From Tolypocladium sp. Sup5 PDA-1 (lineage: Eukaryota; Ascomycota; Sordariomycetes; Hypocreales; Ophiocordycipitaceae), in contig JPHH03000012.1 of assembly GCA_000750105.3 (NCBI GenBank), forward strand, positions 62,001 to 126,000: a stretch of 64,000 nt of DNA, read 5' to 3'. Below are positions 1-10,127 of this stretch, piece by piece; within the stretch, counting starts at the first letter, position 1; each line of letters starts with the position of its first letter. The notes beneath the pieces are model-generated. The model was not told the DNA's origin, made no database searches, and saw only the letters and a list, made by a program, of their open reading frames with translations. A program made the translations under genes and the position numbers.

Positions 1-702
1 CTGGTCATCCCGAGCTACCTCTTCGCCGTCGCGAGGGTCGTCTTCGGTAGACTTTTCGTATCCGTACGCAGCCGCCGAGGCGCCGACCGCTGCGGCCGCG
101 CCGACTTTGCTTTGCTTCGGGTCTCCGTCGCCTCCTGGGCCGCCGGACCCGCCGGTACCGATGTCCTCGTGGAGTCGCAGAACCTTCTGTAGCCACTCTG
201 GAACCTGCACCTGCTCCTTGGTATTTTCCCATCCCTGGTATGTCTGCTCGGCGACTCCTTTGGCGCTGCCGAATATGCTCGATGCTGTGCCCGAGACCGC
301 GTCCTTCGTCGTGTTGAATAGGTCAATGGCATAGTTGCTTGCCTCTGTATAGCCGGAGTGGGTCAGTATGGGTAAGCATCTAGACGGAGACGCGGGCAAC
401 ATACGGGTAGCTTGGTATTGAACCCAGGCGAATGCGCCGATGGCCAAGCCGCCGAACATGGCGGGTATCCTGGCAAACTTGACCACCAACTTGGGCAAGA
501 AGCGGGCAAACGAGGCATTCCGCGCCGTGACAGCGTTGTGGAAGGCATTGCCGCCGAACCACATGCGTCTCCGGGTGGCGCGGATAGAGGCGTCTGCTTG
601 GAGGAGGCCCCCCGTTGGCGATCGATGTAGATGTCGGACTGGGTTGACCGGGGCGCGTCGCGTAACCGGGCGCAGCCCAGCAGCGAGCACCCGTCCACTC
701 AT
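1..702 (-). CDS. mgm1: Mitochondrial dynamin-like GTPase Mgm1/OPA1, N-terminal part (gene runs off the window)
   Basis: The model is complement(join(<1..344,405..702)), with a 60-nt intron at 345-404 (donor GTATGT, acceptor CAG). It starts at the ATG at 702-700 and gives 214 codons before the window edge. The protein opens with an Arg-rich, acid-free presequence (MSGRVLAAGLRPVTRRAPV), as expected for mitochondrial import. A hydrophobic segment follows (RIPAMFGGLAIGAFAWVQYQ, about residues 78-97), then a linker containing TKDAVSGTASSIFGSAKG and VPEWLQKVLRLHEDIG. This order matches the N terminus of fungal Mgm1/Msp1, the inner-membrane dynamin that drives inner-membrane fusion and cristae maintenance. 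In that family, cleavage near the transmembrane segment makes long and short forms. The GTPase domain lies outside the window, so the call rests on the N-terminal layout. The gene diverges from spb1 across 374 bp. Confidence 0.82.
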   Translation of the reverse strand, partial: MSGRVLAAGLRPVTRRAPVNPVRHLHRSPTGGLLQADASIRATRRRMWFGGNAFHNAVTARNASFARFLPKLVVKFARIPAMFGGLAIGAFAWVQYQATRMLPASPSRCLPILTHSGYTEASNYAIDLFNTTKDAVSGTASSIFGSAKGVAEQTYQGWENTKEQVQVPEWLQKVLRLHEDIGTGGSGGPGGDGDPKQSKVGAAAAVGASAAAYGYEKSTEDDPRDGEEVARDDQ

Positions 703-1076
703 CGCGGCGGGAGTCTTCTGCTATGGGCGGCGAGGCTGATGCGCATGGGGGGGACCTTCACCAGGCCCTGATGCGAGAGCGGCAGTCGGTTTCGTAGAGG
801 CGTTGCATGCGAGAGGATGAGAGTTCGCGAGATGGTGAATAATACATCATCCACTCGAGGGTCGGACCAGGCGCTATGTAACCTATGGAGGCGTTTCATT
901 GCAGGCGGTGGTGGCACAAGCGCATTGTTGAGGCAAGCGACCCACCGCTCGTTCGCGCTATCGCCACGTGACGCCCTTTATCGGCCAGCATCTGCAACAA
1001 AATTTCTGGCATCGCGGGGCCTCGAGACAAGAATGTCCATACATCTGTACCTCCCACGACTGCCAATCTCGCCGCC
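703..1076. promoter_or_regulatory. Divergent mgm1/spb1 promoter interval
   Basis: This 374-bp gap separates the start codons of mgm1 (minus) and spb1 (plus) and must hold both promoters and 5' leaders. I see no convincing gene or TATA box. The spb1 ATG sits in a favourable context (GCCGCCATGG). Confidence 0.5.
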
Positions 1077-3751
1077 ATGGCGATCCAGAAGAAGCACGGC
1101 AAGGGCCGTTTGGACAAGTGGTACAAGCTCGCGAAGGAAAAGGGCTACCGTGCCAGATCTGCTTTCAAGGTCATCCAATTGAACAAGAAGTATGGCTTCT
1201 TGGAAAAGAGCAAGGTCCTCCTGGATCTTTGCGCTGCGCCCGGTGTAAGTCTCTGCTCTGGCCGCGTTTCCGTCATCGCCCAGGCTAACACGGTGTACAG
1301 TCGTGGTGTCAGGTAGCGGCAGAGGTCATGCCGGTCAACAGCTTGATTATCGGCGTCGACTTGGCCCCCATCAAGCCCATCCCCAAAGTCATCACCTTCC
1401 AGAGCGACATCACCACCGAGAAGTGCCGCGCCACCATCCGACAACATCTCAAGACATGGAAAGCCGACACGGTCTTGCACGACGGCGCCCCCAATGTTGG
1501 TGTTGCCTGGGTGCAGGACTCCTTCAACCAGGCCGAGCTTGCTCTGCAAGCCATGAAGCTGGCCACCGAATTCCTGGTCGAGGGCGGCACCTTTGTGACC
1601 AAGGTCTTCCGATCTAAAGACTATAACCCACTGCTCTGGGTCTTGAACCAGCTATTTACCAAGGTCGAAGCCACCAAGCCTCCCTCGTCTCGAAACGTTT
1701 CGGCCGAAATTTTCATCGTGTGCAGAGGTTTCAAGGCTCCCAAGCGAATTGACCCCCGATTTCTGGACCCGAGGTCCGTCTTTGCAGAGTTGGCCGGCGT
1801 AACGCCCAACAACGAAGCCAAGGTGTACAACCCAGAAGTCAAGAAGCGCAAGCGAGACGGCTACGAAGAAGGCGAGTACATGCAGTTCAAGGAGCTTCCA
1901 GCGAGCGAGTTCATTCAAACCACCGATCCGATTGCCATCCTCGGTAGCTACAACAAGCTCAGCCTTGAACAAAAACAAAATGGGGATGTCGCACTGGCTG
2001 CGCTCGACAAGCTCCCCGAGACGACCCCTGAGATCCGAACCTGCTGCGCCGACCTCAAAGTCCTAGGACGCAAAGACTTTAAGCTGCTTCTAAAATGGCG
2101 GCTGAAAGTGAGGGAGATATTCGGGTTCGCCAAAAAGGAGTCTGACGCGCAGGGAGAGGCGGCGGAGGAAGTGGCCGAGGTGGAGCCCATGGATGAAGAG
2201 CTCAAGATCCAAGAAGAGCTGCAGGCGATGAAGGACAAGGACAGTTCCAAAAAGAAGCGAGAGAAGCGCAAAGAAAATGAGCGCAAGCAGCGCGAAATCG
2301 TGCGAATGCAGCTGAATATGGTGGCGCCGATGGACATTGGCATGGAAGAGTCTGGCCCGATTGGCGAGGGTTCCATGTTCTCACTGAAGACAGTCGACAA
2401 GACTGATGCTATGCGCCGGCTATCGCGCGGGAAGATGGCCATGGTGTCAGCACAGGACAAGAAAGACCGCGACAATCAGGCTGAAGCCCTTGACGACGAG
2501 AGCGACGACGAGGAAGACCGACTGGATCGGGAGCTCGACTCCATGTACGACAACTATCGCGAGCGCAAAGCTGAGGCCGATGCAAAGTATCGGGCGAAGA
2601 AGGCAAGAAAGGAGCGCGGCGACGACGAATGGGACGGGCTATCAGGAAGCGAAAAGTCCCAGGACAGTGACTCGAGTGGGTTAGACGAGGATGACGATTC
2701 ATCGGACGACGACGACGACGACGACGACGGCGAGACCTCTAACGGCCTGCTGAGGGACCTCGATAGCTCTGGGCCATCTGGTGATGGTCTGTCCAAACGA
2801 GCGGCAGCTTTCTTCAGCCAAGACATTTTCAAAGGAATTGCCGGTATCATCCCGGAAGCAGGAGATGTTGAGAGCGATGAAGTTGACATCAGGCCGAATG
2901 GGGACGTTACAGAAAAGCAAAAGACGCTCAATGGACGAGCTTCTGATGAGAAGGAGCCGATTGCGCCCAAAGCAAAACCTGCTGCCGAGATGAACTTTGG
3001 GGATGACAGCTCCGATGATGAGCAGTTTGAGGCTGTGAAGCGTACGAAAGACGATGACGACTGGGAGCAAGACACAAAACGACGCCCTGATGGAAAACTG
3101 GGTAAGTCAATAGCCGACCCCGTCCGCGCTGCCCCTTTCTTCACCCCCAACCCCTCGATCCGCTGGGACCTTGCCACTGACAATGCCCAACTAGACATCG
3201 ACATCATCACAGCTGAAGCTATGACGCTGGCGCACCAGCTTGCGACTGGACAAAAGACTAGCTACGATGCCGTAGACGAAGGGTTCAACAAGCTTGCCTT
3301 CCGCGACCGCGATGGACTACCGGAGTGGTTCCTCGATGACGAGGGAAAACACGACAAGCCTGCGAAGCCCATCACCAAAGCCGCTGCAGATGCGATCAAG
3401 GCGAAGCTGCGGGCCTTCAATGCCCGGCCGATCAAGAAGGTGCGGGAGGCAAAGGCTCGAAAGAAGTTCAAGGCTGCGCAAAGACTAGAGAAGCTCAAGA
3501 AGAAGTCGGACATGCTTAACAACGATGAGGGCATGACCGAGAAGGAAAAGGCAGAAAGCATCTCCCGGTTGCTGAGCAAGGCTGCCAAGAAGAAGCCAAC
3601 ACAACCGGCCAAGCTGGTTGTGGCCAGGGGCTTGAACAGGGGCCTCAAGGGCCGGCCAAAGGGCGTCAAGGGCCGTTACCGGATGGTGGACCCGAGGATG
3701 AAGAAGGAGCTGCGGGCTCAGAAGAGGGTGTCTCAGCGCAAGAAGAGGTGA
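1077..3751 (+). CDS. spb1: 27S pre-rRNA 2'-O-methyltransferase Spb1 (FtsJ family)
   Basis: The model is join(1077..1244,1301..3101,3195..3751), 841 aa, the same length as yeast Spb1. Spb1 is a nucleolar S-adenosylmethionine-dependent methyltransferase that 2'-O-methylates the A-loop of 25S rRNA and acts in 60S assembly. The N-terminal FtsJ domain shows the SAM motif DLCAAPGSWCQ, built across intron 1, plus the catalytic Asp in HDGAPNVG and Lys in [12 protein letters not shown] central DUF3381-type region and long acidic and Lys/Glu-rich coiled-coil segments follow, including an Asp run encoded at about 2705-2728. The Spb1_C domain contains [31 protein letters not shown] and a basic tail. Intron 2 (3102-3194) is 93 nt and stop-free. 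I treat it as an intron because it starts GTAAGT, has CTGAC near its 3' end and ends CTAG. Its removal also restores the conserved start of the C-terminal domain. The gene converges on the JmjC gene with 90 bp between stop codons. Confidence 0.96.
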
Positions 3752-3841
3752 ACGTGATGCTGATGGATCCGAGGACAGCATTGCGTTGTGCATAAGAAAA
3801 CCCGAGCATCTGAAGCATATACCCAATAGATAGAAACCTCA

Positions 3842-5156
3842 TCATCTCTCGCTACTTTTCCCTAGAGTCCGCAGAAACGAGGCCAGCGGGTATAGTGTCC
3901 CACCGAATTCCATGTCATACCTGATCGAAGTCAGAAATAGTACCCAGCGAACTGTCTCGTGTTGACAAGCCATGGAGCTTAATACTAACCAGTAGTTGAT
4001 GGCAACGACGAAACCTTCATCGCCTGGGACACAAGACTGCGTGACTTTGTGGTACCTTTGCGATCGAGGTCAGCCCATGAATGAGGCCAAGATGCGCACC
4101 ATGGGTCTGGGGTCACGGACGCATGGTGCCAAGTAAGGGGGTTGGGGACTAGAGGCGCAACGCTCGACTCACCACATGGCTGGCAGGTAGAGCATGTCTC
4201 CGGGCTCCAGAGTAACTCGCAATGGCCTCGCGTGACCAGAGAGAGGTGTGGCGTTGGTCTGAGGGTTGTCCGGGTCCCAAGTCGCAAACGGAACGGGCTC
4301 CGCGCCGTCGTCCAGGCGAAGAGACAAGCCTCGACCTTCCCTGACATATGTCGCTGGTGGGAGTAGCTTCTCGTTCATACAGGAATGGCACAGCGGGGGC
4401 AAAAGGACAAAGTGCTTCCTGCCGAGGATCTGAACAAATATGTTCTCGAAGTTGTCCTTGTGTGCGGCCGTGACGGACTTGGAGTTTCCTATCCACAGGT
4501 TGACGGCATCGGGCGACTTCTGGAGGGCTATGCGGGCAAAGGGTATGTCTTTCTGGGCGTCGGGGAAAAGAGTCAAGTACTCATCGCGGAGGTTGTCGTT
4601 TTCTATCAAGAGATGTTTTTAGTACGCAGACGGAGACAGGGATTCGAAGGGGTTGCTGACGGGTCTGCGCATATCTCACCTCCGAGCCGGAGGGGAACTC
4701 TGGGTCGGTCTCTTGGCCTGTGACGTATGTGAGGAATTCATCGAAAGGCTGGGACTCTTCATGAGGTTTTGCAAGTACAGTCGTGCTGTGTTCGGGGGAG
4801 AACGTGGGCGAGTCGGCGTTTCTGGGACATGTAGTTAGCACCAGAGTACGAACAGCCATTTCCGGGGGAAGAGTAAATGCATACCCACATGGAGTGACGG
4901 CAACGTTGACTGTCTGGCCTTTCAGAGCAGATCTAAGGTATGAAGAGTTCCACTTCTGCCCGGCCTTCCAGGACGAGGCTCCGCGACGGACGACAAAGGG
5001 AGTGTTGCGGGCGACGAAGCGCATAAACTCGAGGGGACTGGGCTCTGAATCGAGTTCTTCGACCACGGAGCTGTTGAGCTCGTTGAATGTTGAGATGAGC
5101 TCCTCGAGGGCCGACTCTATCGCCCCTGGAGCAGTGTTTGGGGCCTGATTGGCCAT
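3842..5156 (-). CDS. JmjC-domain protein, JMJD7-type lysyl hydroxylase
   Basis: Five exons: complement(join(3842..3920,3990..4055,4173..4602,4661..4821,4885..5156)), 335 aa. The JMJD7 family are Fe(II)/2-oxoglutarate-dependent dioxygenases; the human member hydroxylates lysine in TRAFAC GTPases. Visible landmarks are TPFVVRRGASSWKAG, VAVTPCGNADS (across intron 1), VRYAQTQNDNLRDEY (across intron 2), PDAVNLWIGNSKSVTAAHKDNFEN with the HxD iron ligands, and GDMLYLPAMWYHKV with the distal His. The protein ends after INYWYDMEF. Intron 1 (63 nt) is stop-free and a multiple of three. The donor for intron 2 must be the weak GTCAGC site at 4660, because the stronger-looking GTGAGA 19 nt upstream breaks the frame. 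An upstream in-frame start near 5228 would add 24 residues; I prefer the ATG at 5156. Substrate and location are unknown. Confidence 0.9.
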
Positions 5157-6614
5157 GGTGAGAAGAACCGTTACCGGCCAGCGTTTCGTTCGTCCGAGTG
5201 AGGGAGAAGATGAGACTTTAGCTGCCAAAAAGACAAGCTGGCTGACGTCTGACTACTGTAGCAATGACAGGGGTGGAAGCCTGACAGGTCTGTGCAACCA
5301 ATAAGGTCAGGCAGATGGGGTATAACGGACGAGTTGAACGATGGAGGTTTGGAACAGCTTTTTGGTGGGGGCGGGGTTCATGTGGCCGTTCCAATTTGAA
5401 GGGTCCAGTCCCACCTCTGCGAGAGATGGCAAGGTACTATTCGACCAACTGCGAGACCACGGAGTACTACCCACGCAATTGCAAGTGCATCATTACATGG
5501 AAGCTTTTTGAGGAGCGAATGGGTGTCCGAGGCCCCTATCCTTGTGTGACATGTGCAATACGCTCCACTAGATCTGCGTCTGGTCTGTCAAGATCTGTTG
5601 GAACGGGCCGGCCCTGTCATGACTGACACTTTATTTCTCTACCGTTATACTCGATGGAGGCCGTTGCGCACAGTTGTAAACAGACCTGCAATGATTTGGT
5701 AGAGGGCCTGCTGGACATGGCAAGTTCCAGATGCAGTAGATGTGCGAGTGCGGAGTACGAAGTACCTCACCTTAGGTACGGATACGGAGGACTCCGTAGA
5801 CTATGTACGTATACGGGCACCTGCACACCGAGGTACCTTCCTCAATGCATCATGAAACGGCCTTGCATTTGCTGCCTCAGGAAACGCGTTTCGACACAAG
5901 AACTTTTGCGTACTAGAGACTCCTACCCTATGTAAAAGCTTGGCGGTGTATCGAACATTCGTTACCTCGCAAGCAAGCTGCACTTCTTCTATTGTTTCTA
6001 GAAAGCGGGCAGAAAACGTCAACGAGACGTCGCTGAACCTTATATTGTCACCACTCTCCCTGTCCTGAGCCGATCGCCGATTCGTGCAGACTGGACGACG
6101 AAGGATGCAGGTTATGCACGCGTTAAAACGCCTGCGTAACGGGTTGTGCCAAAAACGGGTGGGCCGTCCTGTTTGACCCTTTGGACATTCCACACCGTCA
6201 CCGCAACTCACCTCAACTCACCTCACCCACGGCCACCACCACCACCACCTCCTCACCTCTGTCACCTTGCACAGCTGGTTCGCCTTGCTTTACGTCTCGA
6301 CAACCTTGAATCGGCTGGCTGGCCATTTTCGCTCGCCAGCATTGTGCGACTCTCAAGACTTTCTCGCACAGCTCGGCCACCCGTCCTTCTGCAGCGGCTG
6401 AGACGGTGCTCTGTTTCTTTTCGATTACCTGTTCCCCAGCTGAGCGCGAACCCACGCCACTCACCACCACCGTCACCGTCACAACCGATAGGTTCCTTAG
6501 TTCATCGCAGCCCATGTCTCGGTAACCGAAGCCGCCTCTTCGTATCAACGAGACGCGTCCATCACGATACACGCGAGCTTCTTGAAGCTTCGGCAGCATC
6601 GCCATCGATTCACG
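5157..6614. other. Intergenic region between the JmjC and SCAP-like genes
   Basis: I find no supported gene in these 1.46 kb. Open frames are short and lack family features. The stretch holds palindromic TAC-rich motifs (5750-5798) and, close to the SCAP-like start, a pyrimidine and CCA-rich leader (about 6205-6260). It should contain both divergent promoters. Confidence 0.5.
5750..5798. repeat. TAC-palindrome cluster (GGAGTAC/GAAGTAC type)
   Basis: CGGAGTACGAAGTACC lies at 5751-5766. The inverted pair TACGGAG (5783-5789) and CTCCGTA (5792-5798) is separated by GA. The same short motifs recur in other gaps of this window (11076-11095, 26515-26530, 53541-53580, 60586-60603). Confidence 0.6.
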
Positions 6615-9600
6615 ATGATTTGGTACCTCTTGTATCCGCTGCGAGGGTGAGTTTTAGCCCGTTCACGATCCGCCCCTTCAAAACACAACAGCCAAGCTGA
6701 CCTTTGTTGCAGAACCACCGAGGCACCGGTTCTCCCTCCCTCGCATCCGCTGCACACCATATTTGCACGCTACGGCCGCTATGCTGCCCGTCACGTCGTC
6801 TCGACGCTGCTCATCTCGGCTGCCGTGGCCACCATCCTCCTCTATCCCATCCCCTTCCTCTTCACCAGCGACTTCATCAATGGCGCGTCCAACCTGCCGC
6901 ACCACGTCTGGACCGTCGCCCAACCCCTGGCCTACGATGCCGCCGTTGAGCCTGATATCATCATGCGCTCCATGTGGGTGCACGCCAGCTACATGGAGGC
7001 ACTGAACCCTGATCTACTCTCCTCGGCTCTGGAGCTGCAGGACGAACTGCTCGGCGTCACTAAGAACTTCCGCCCAGCTCGTGCCCGTGGCGTGGCTGCG
7101 GATGTCCTCTCCCCACACCAAGACTCTCTGTCGCTGACCCAGCGAGACGCTTTTCACGTTGCCAACGGGTTGACCAACCAGTCTTGGTTTTTCCACTCGC
7201 CGTTGCTCTACTGGAGCTGCTCCCGCGATCGCATCCTGGCAGACGAGGATATCCTGTCCACCATCAACGACAAGAAGAATCAGTCGACGTCTGCCAACGT
7301 CACCCTCCGCCATTCCATCGTCTTCAGCGGCAAGCGCTTTGAGGATCGCCGCTTAGTAGCAGCCGATACTCTCGTCGTCACTCTTCTGCATCGCCGCGAC
7401 TCGCCCGTGGGCCGCGAGTGGGAGAAGAGGGCCTTCGCGCTGCCGCAAAAGGTTGGCGACAAATGGGACATTTATCCTCCCGGCGGACGTGCTGCCTCGA
7501 GCCAGCTTTACGAGTTCCAGTTCCGCCCCATGTCGGCGCAGGACATAGCAAGTCTTGCCGTCGCATACGGTCTCACCCTCCTCTACTTCCTCATGACCTT
7601 GTCCAAGCTGAGGGCCGTCAAGTCTAAGTTTGGTCTCATGGTCACTATTGCCACGCAGATCATCTTCTCCACCATGTCCAGCTTTACTGTCTGCGCCATC
7701 TTCAACATTGATCTGTCTCGCATCCCGCGAGTGTCATATCCTCTTGTGATTCTGTCCATGAGCCTAGAACACATCTTCAGGCTCATCAACGCCGTCATAC
7801 TCACGCCGTTTGAGGACAGCGTGAGCAACAGGATCGGCCAGGCATTTGGTGCAACCGCCGTTACCGCCCTGGCCAGCAGCCTGCAGAATGTCTTGCTTCT
7901 TGCTGTCCTGTCCCGGCTGGTGTCGCAGGGCGTGTCCGAGTTCTGCGTCTTTGCCGCGGTGGCCATTGTATTCGACTTCTTCTACCTATCCACCTTCTTC
8001 CTCTCCGTCTTGAGCGTCGATGTCCGCAGGATGGAGCTCGGGGACGCGTTGGCCAAGGCGTCCATGCGACACAACCGCAGCAGGGCAGACACCCGCGGCC
8101 GCCGTTCGTGGTGGGACCAAGCTCTCCAGGGCAAGGTCGCCATGTCGACTCGCATCGCAGGGACCATCGTCATGTTTGGCTTCGTGCTTATCGCGCAGTG
8201 GCACTTCTTTGGCGACGAGGGCCTGTTCAGAAAGCTGCTACGATTGTGTAGGGGGGCCGATCACATCCAAGCACCCGACCAGCCAGACGTGTCCTTGCTG
8301 GACATTCACCAGGCGAGGAGCCCCATGTCCTGGCTGCGGATACAGGATCACGAGACCGCTCAAGAAGTCATCAACATCATAAAGCCATCGGCGTACAGCT
8401 ATACAGCCCGGGTATATGAGCCTCTTGTGTTTGTCCAGAAGGATTCGGACCGCGTGCCGCATAGCGCAGAGCCCACCCTGCTCCCCGCTGCCTACGATTT
8501 CGTTAACCATGAGCTAGCTCGATTCATCGTCATCGTTATTGTTGTCATTGCGGCCCTCCGTCTGCTAACCAACTTTCTCCTGTGGGAGGATGAGCCGAGC
8601 AGCAGCGACGAGCACGACTCGGACGACGTCCCGCTCTTGTCTGTCAAGTCCCTGGCTCGTGGTCATCGAATGGATGTGGTTTTGATGACGAGCTCTGCGG
8701 ATGGACATGTCGTCTCCGTCGACCTTGATCGCACCATTCGAGCATGGTCTATCCGCGGGATGGGAACCAGCTACGTGATTGCAAAGGGCGGCGAAGCTGC
8801 AGCGAACCTGTATCCAGTCATTGCAATGGCAATTGACGACAATTCGAGGTGGCTCGCGCTCTTGTCGCGGCCCAAGAGAGCAGGACAGCCCACAGTCTCC
8901 TTCTGGAACCTCACAAACAAAGTCTGGGGGCCTTTAGTCCCAGCGGACAGGTGTAGTCAGCGGCCAGCGGCCTTCTTCTTCGACCCTAGCGCTCCTCGCG
9001 ATGAACCAAGAGTCATCGTCGTGCACCAAGACGGCGCGTTGACTGAAGTTTCAGCGGCCACATCAACAGAGAGCGAGGCCATCACCCTCTTCCCCCAACA
9101 GCTCACATGCGCCCGCCTGGTGGCCAGAAAAGGTGCACCAAAGCCTCCAACTGCCACCTTACTTCTCAAGGCAATGACTGACCATGCCATTCTAGCAGAA
9201 TCCAGCGCTCCGACTCCACAACCAGTCATTTTGACAGTGTCGAAGCAAGGGGAGGTCCACATGGCATCTCGAAAGGAGGCCACCTGGCAATCTCGGCGCC
9301 TTGCAATCGAAGGCTTGGGAGAGTCTGGCGCCAATAACGTCGAATCCCTGTCTTCCCTGAACTTGTTTCTTGTGGCGGCGACTGACTGCGTCCACCTCGT
9401 CAGCGCTGAAGATGGGCTCATCTTGCGGACGCTGCAAACGGGCAAGATGCTCCCCAGACCCCTCAAGTGTGCATACTCGTGCCATCGGCTGTCGCAGCCC
9501 GGATCAACGGGTCTGACATCCTTCACTGTGGGCTACGTGGAAGCTGATTCTAAAGACTGCATATTGCGGACGTTTGTTCCGCCGGATGATTGCGATGCCA

Positions 9601-10127
9601 TCTATCTACAGACGCCGACCGAGACTCGGAGTAGCGCCTGGTGTACGTGGGATTCGGCTAAGGAGACGAGTAAGCGAATTGCAGACCCGGGTGCTTGGGA
9701 AGTTGTCTCCGACGGCAGTGCCGTGGGGATCAGGCACAAGCAGCCGTCAGGCAAGGACAGCCGAGGCAGCCCTTCGTCGGGGCTGCGGAATCGCTACGCC
9801 AAACGAAGCCCGGAGCCGGATCCATTTGAAGGCTGGGAGGCCTGGACTGCATCGCCAGGCGGCCGGCCCGAAGCAAACGAGTGCCGGCGCCTGATTAAGG
9901 ATGGCGAGCAGGCGAACCACCTGTTGATCACGGAGCTTGGGCCTAAGGTCAAGGTCGGCTTCAATTCCGTCGCCTTTGCCTTTGGCGACATGATCAAGCT
10001 GGTGATTGTGGGCGGACCGGCACGGCTCGAAGATAGTCCCGACGACGCGACTCGGGAATCGTTTATGAACACTGGCAGCAGGCGGCGCAAGCCAGGAACT
10101 GTGGCTAGAGCGAGGCCCCTGACCTAG
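6615..10127 (+). CDS. SCAP-like SREBP cleavage-activating protein (sterol-sensing domain plus WD region)
   Basis: The model is join(6615..6646,6713..10127), 1148 aa. The first coding exon is only 32 nt (MIWYLLYPLRG, last codon completed in exon 2), and the join is phase-correct. SCAP escorts SREBP transcription factors from ER to Golgi and senses sterol or oxygen status. A hydrophobic segment near residues 35-60 is followed by a lumenal loop. A multi-pass sterol-sensing domain lies at about residues 285-445, including LLYFLMTLSKLRAVKSKFGL, the region that corresponds to the INSIG-responsive segment of SCAP. LSVDVRRMELGD closely resembles the end of the animal sterol-sensing domain (LSIDIRRMEL). 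Further membrane segments follow. The cytosolic C-terminal half (from about 660) has WD-like blades such as SADGHVVSVDLDRTIRAWSI. NPC1 and HMG-CoA reductase also carry this domain, but neither has a C-terminal WD region. Confidence 0.86.

Noticed and set aside
2700..2730. GAC repeat as a non-coding microsatellite
   Set aside because: It lies in the spb1 coding frame and encodes an acidic run common in Spb1 proteins.
3098..3200. Treating the spb1 frame from 1301 to 3751 as one uninterrupted exon
   Set aside because: The segment 3102-3194 has a full set of intron signals, and its removal restores the conserved [12 protein letters not shown] start of the C-terminal domain.
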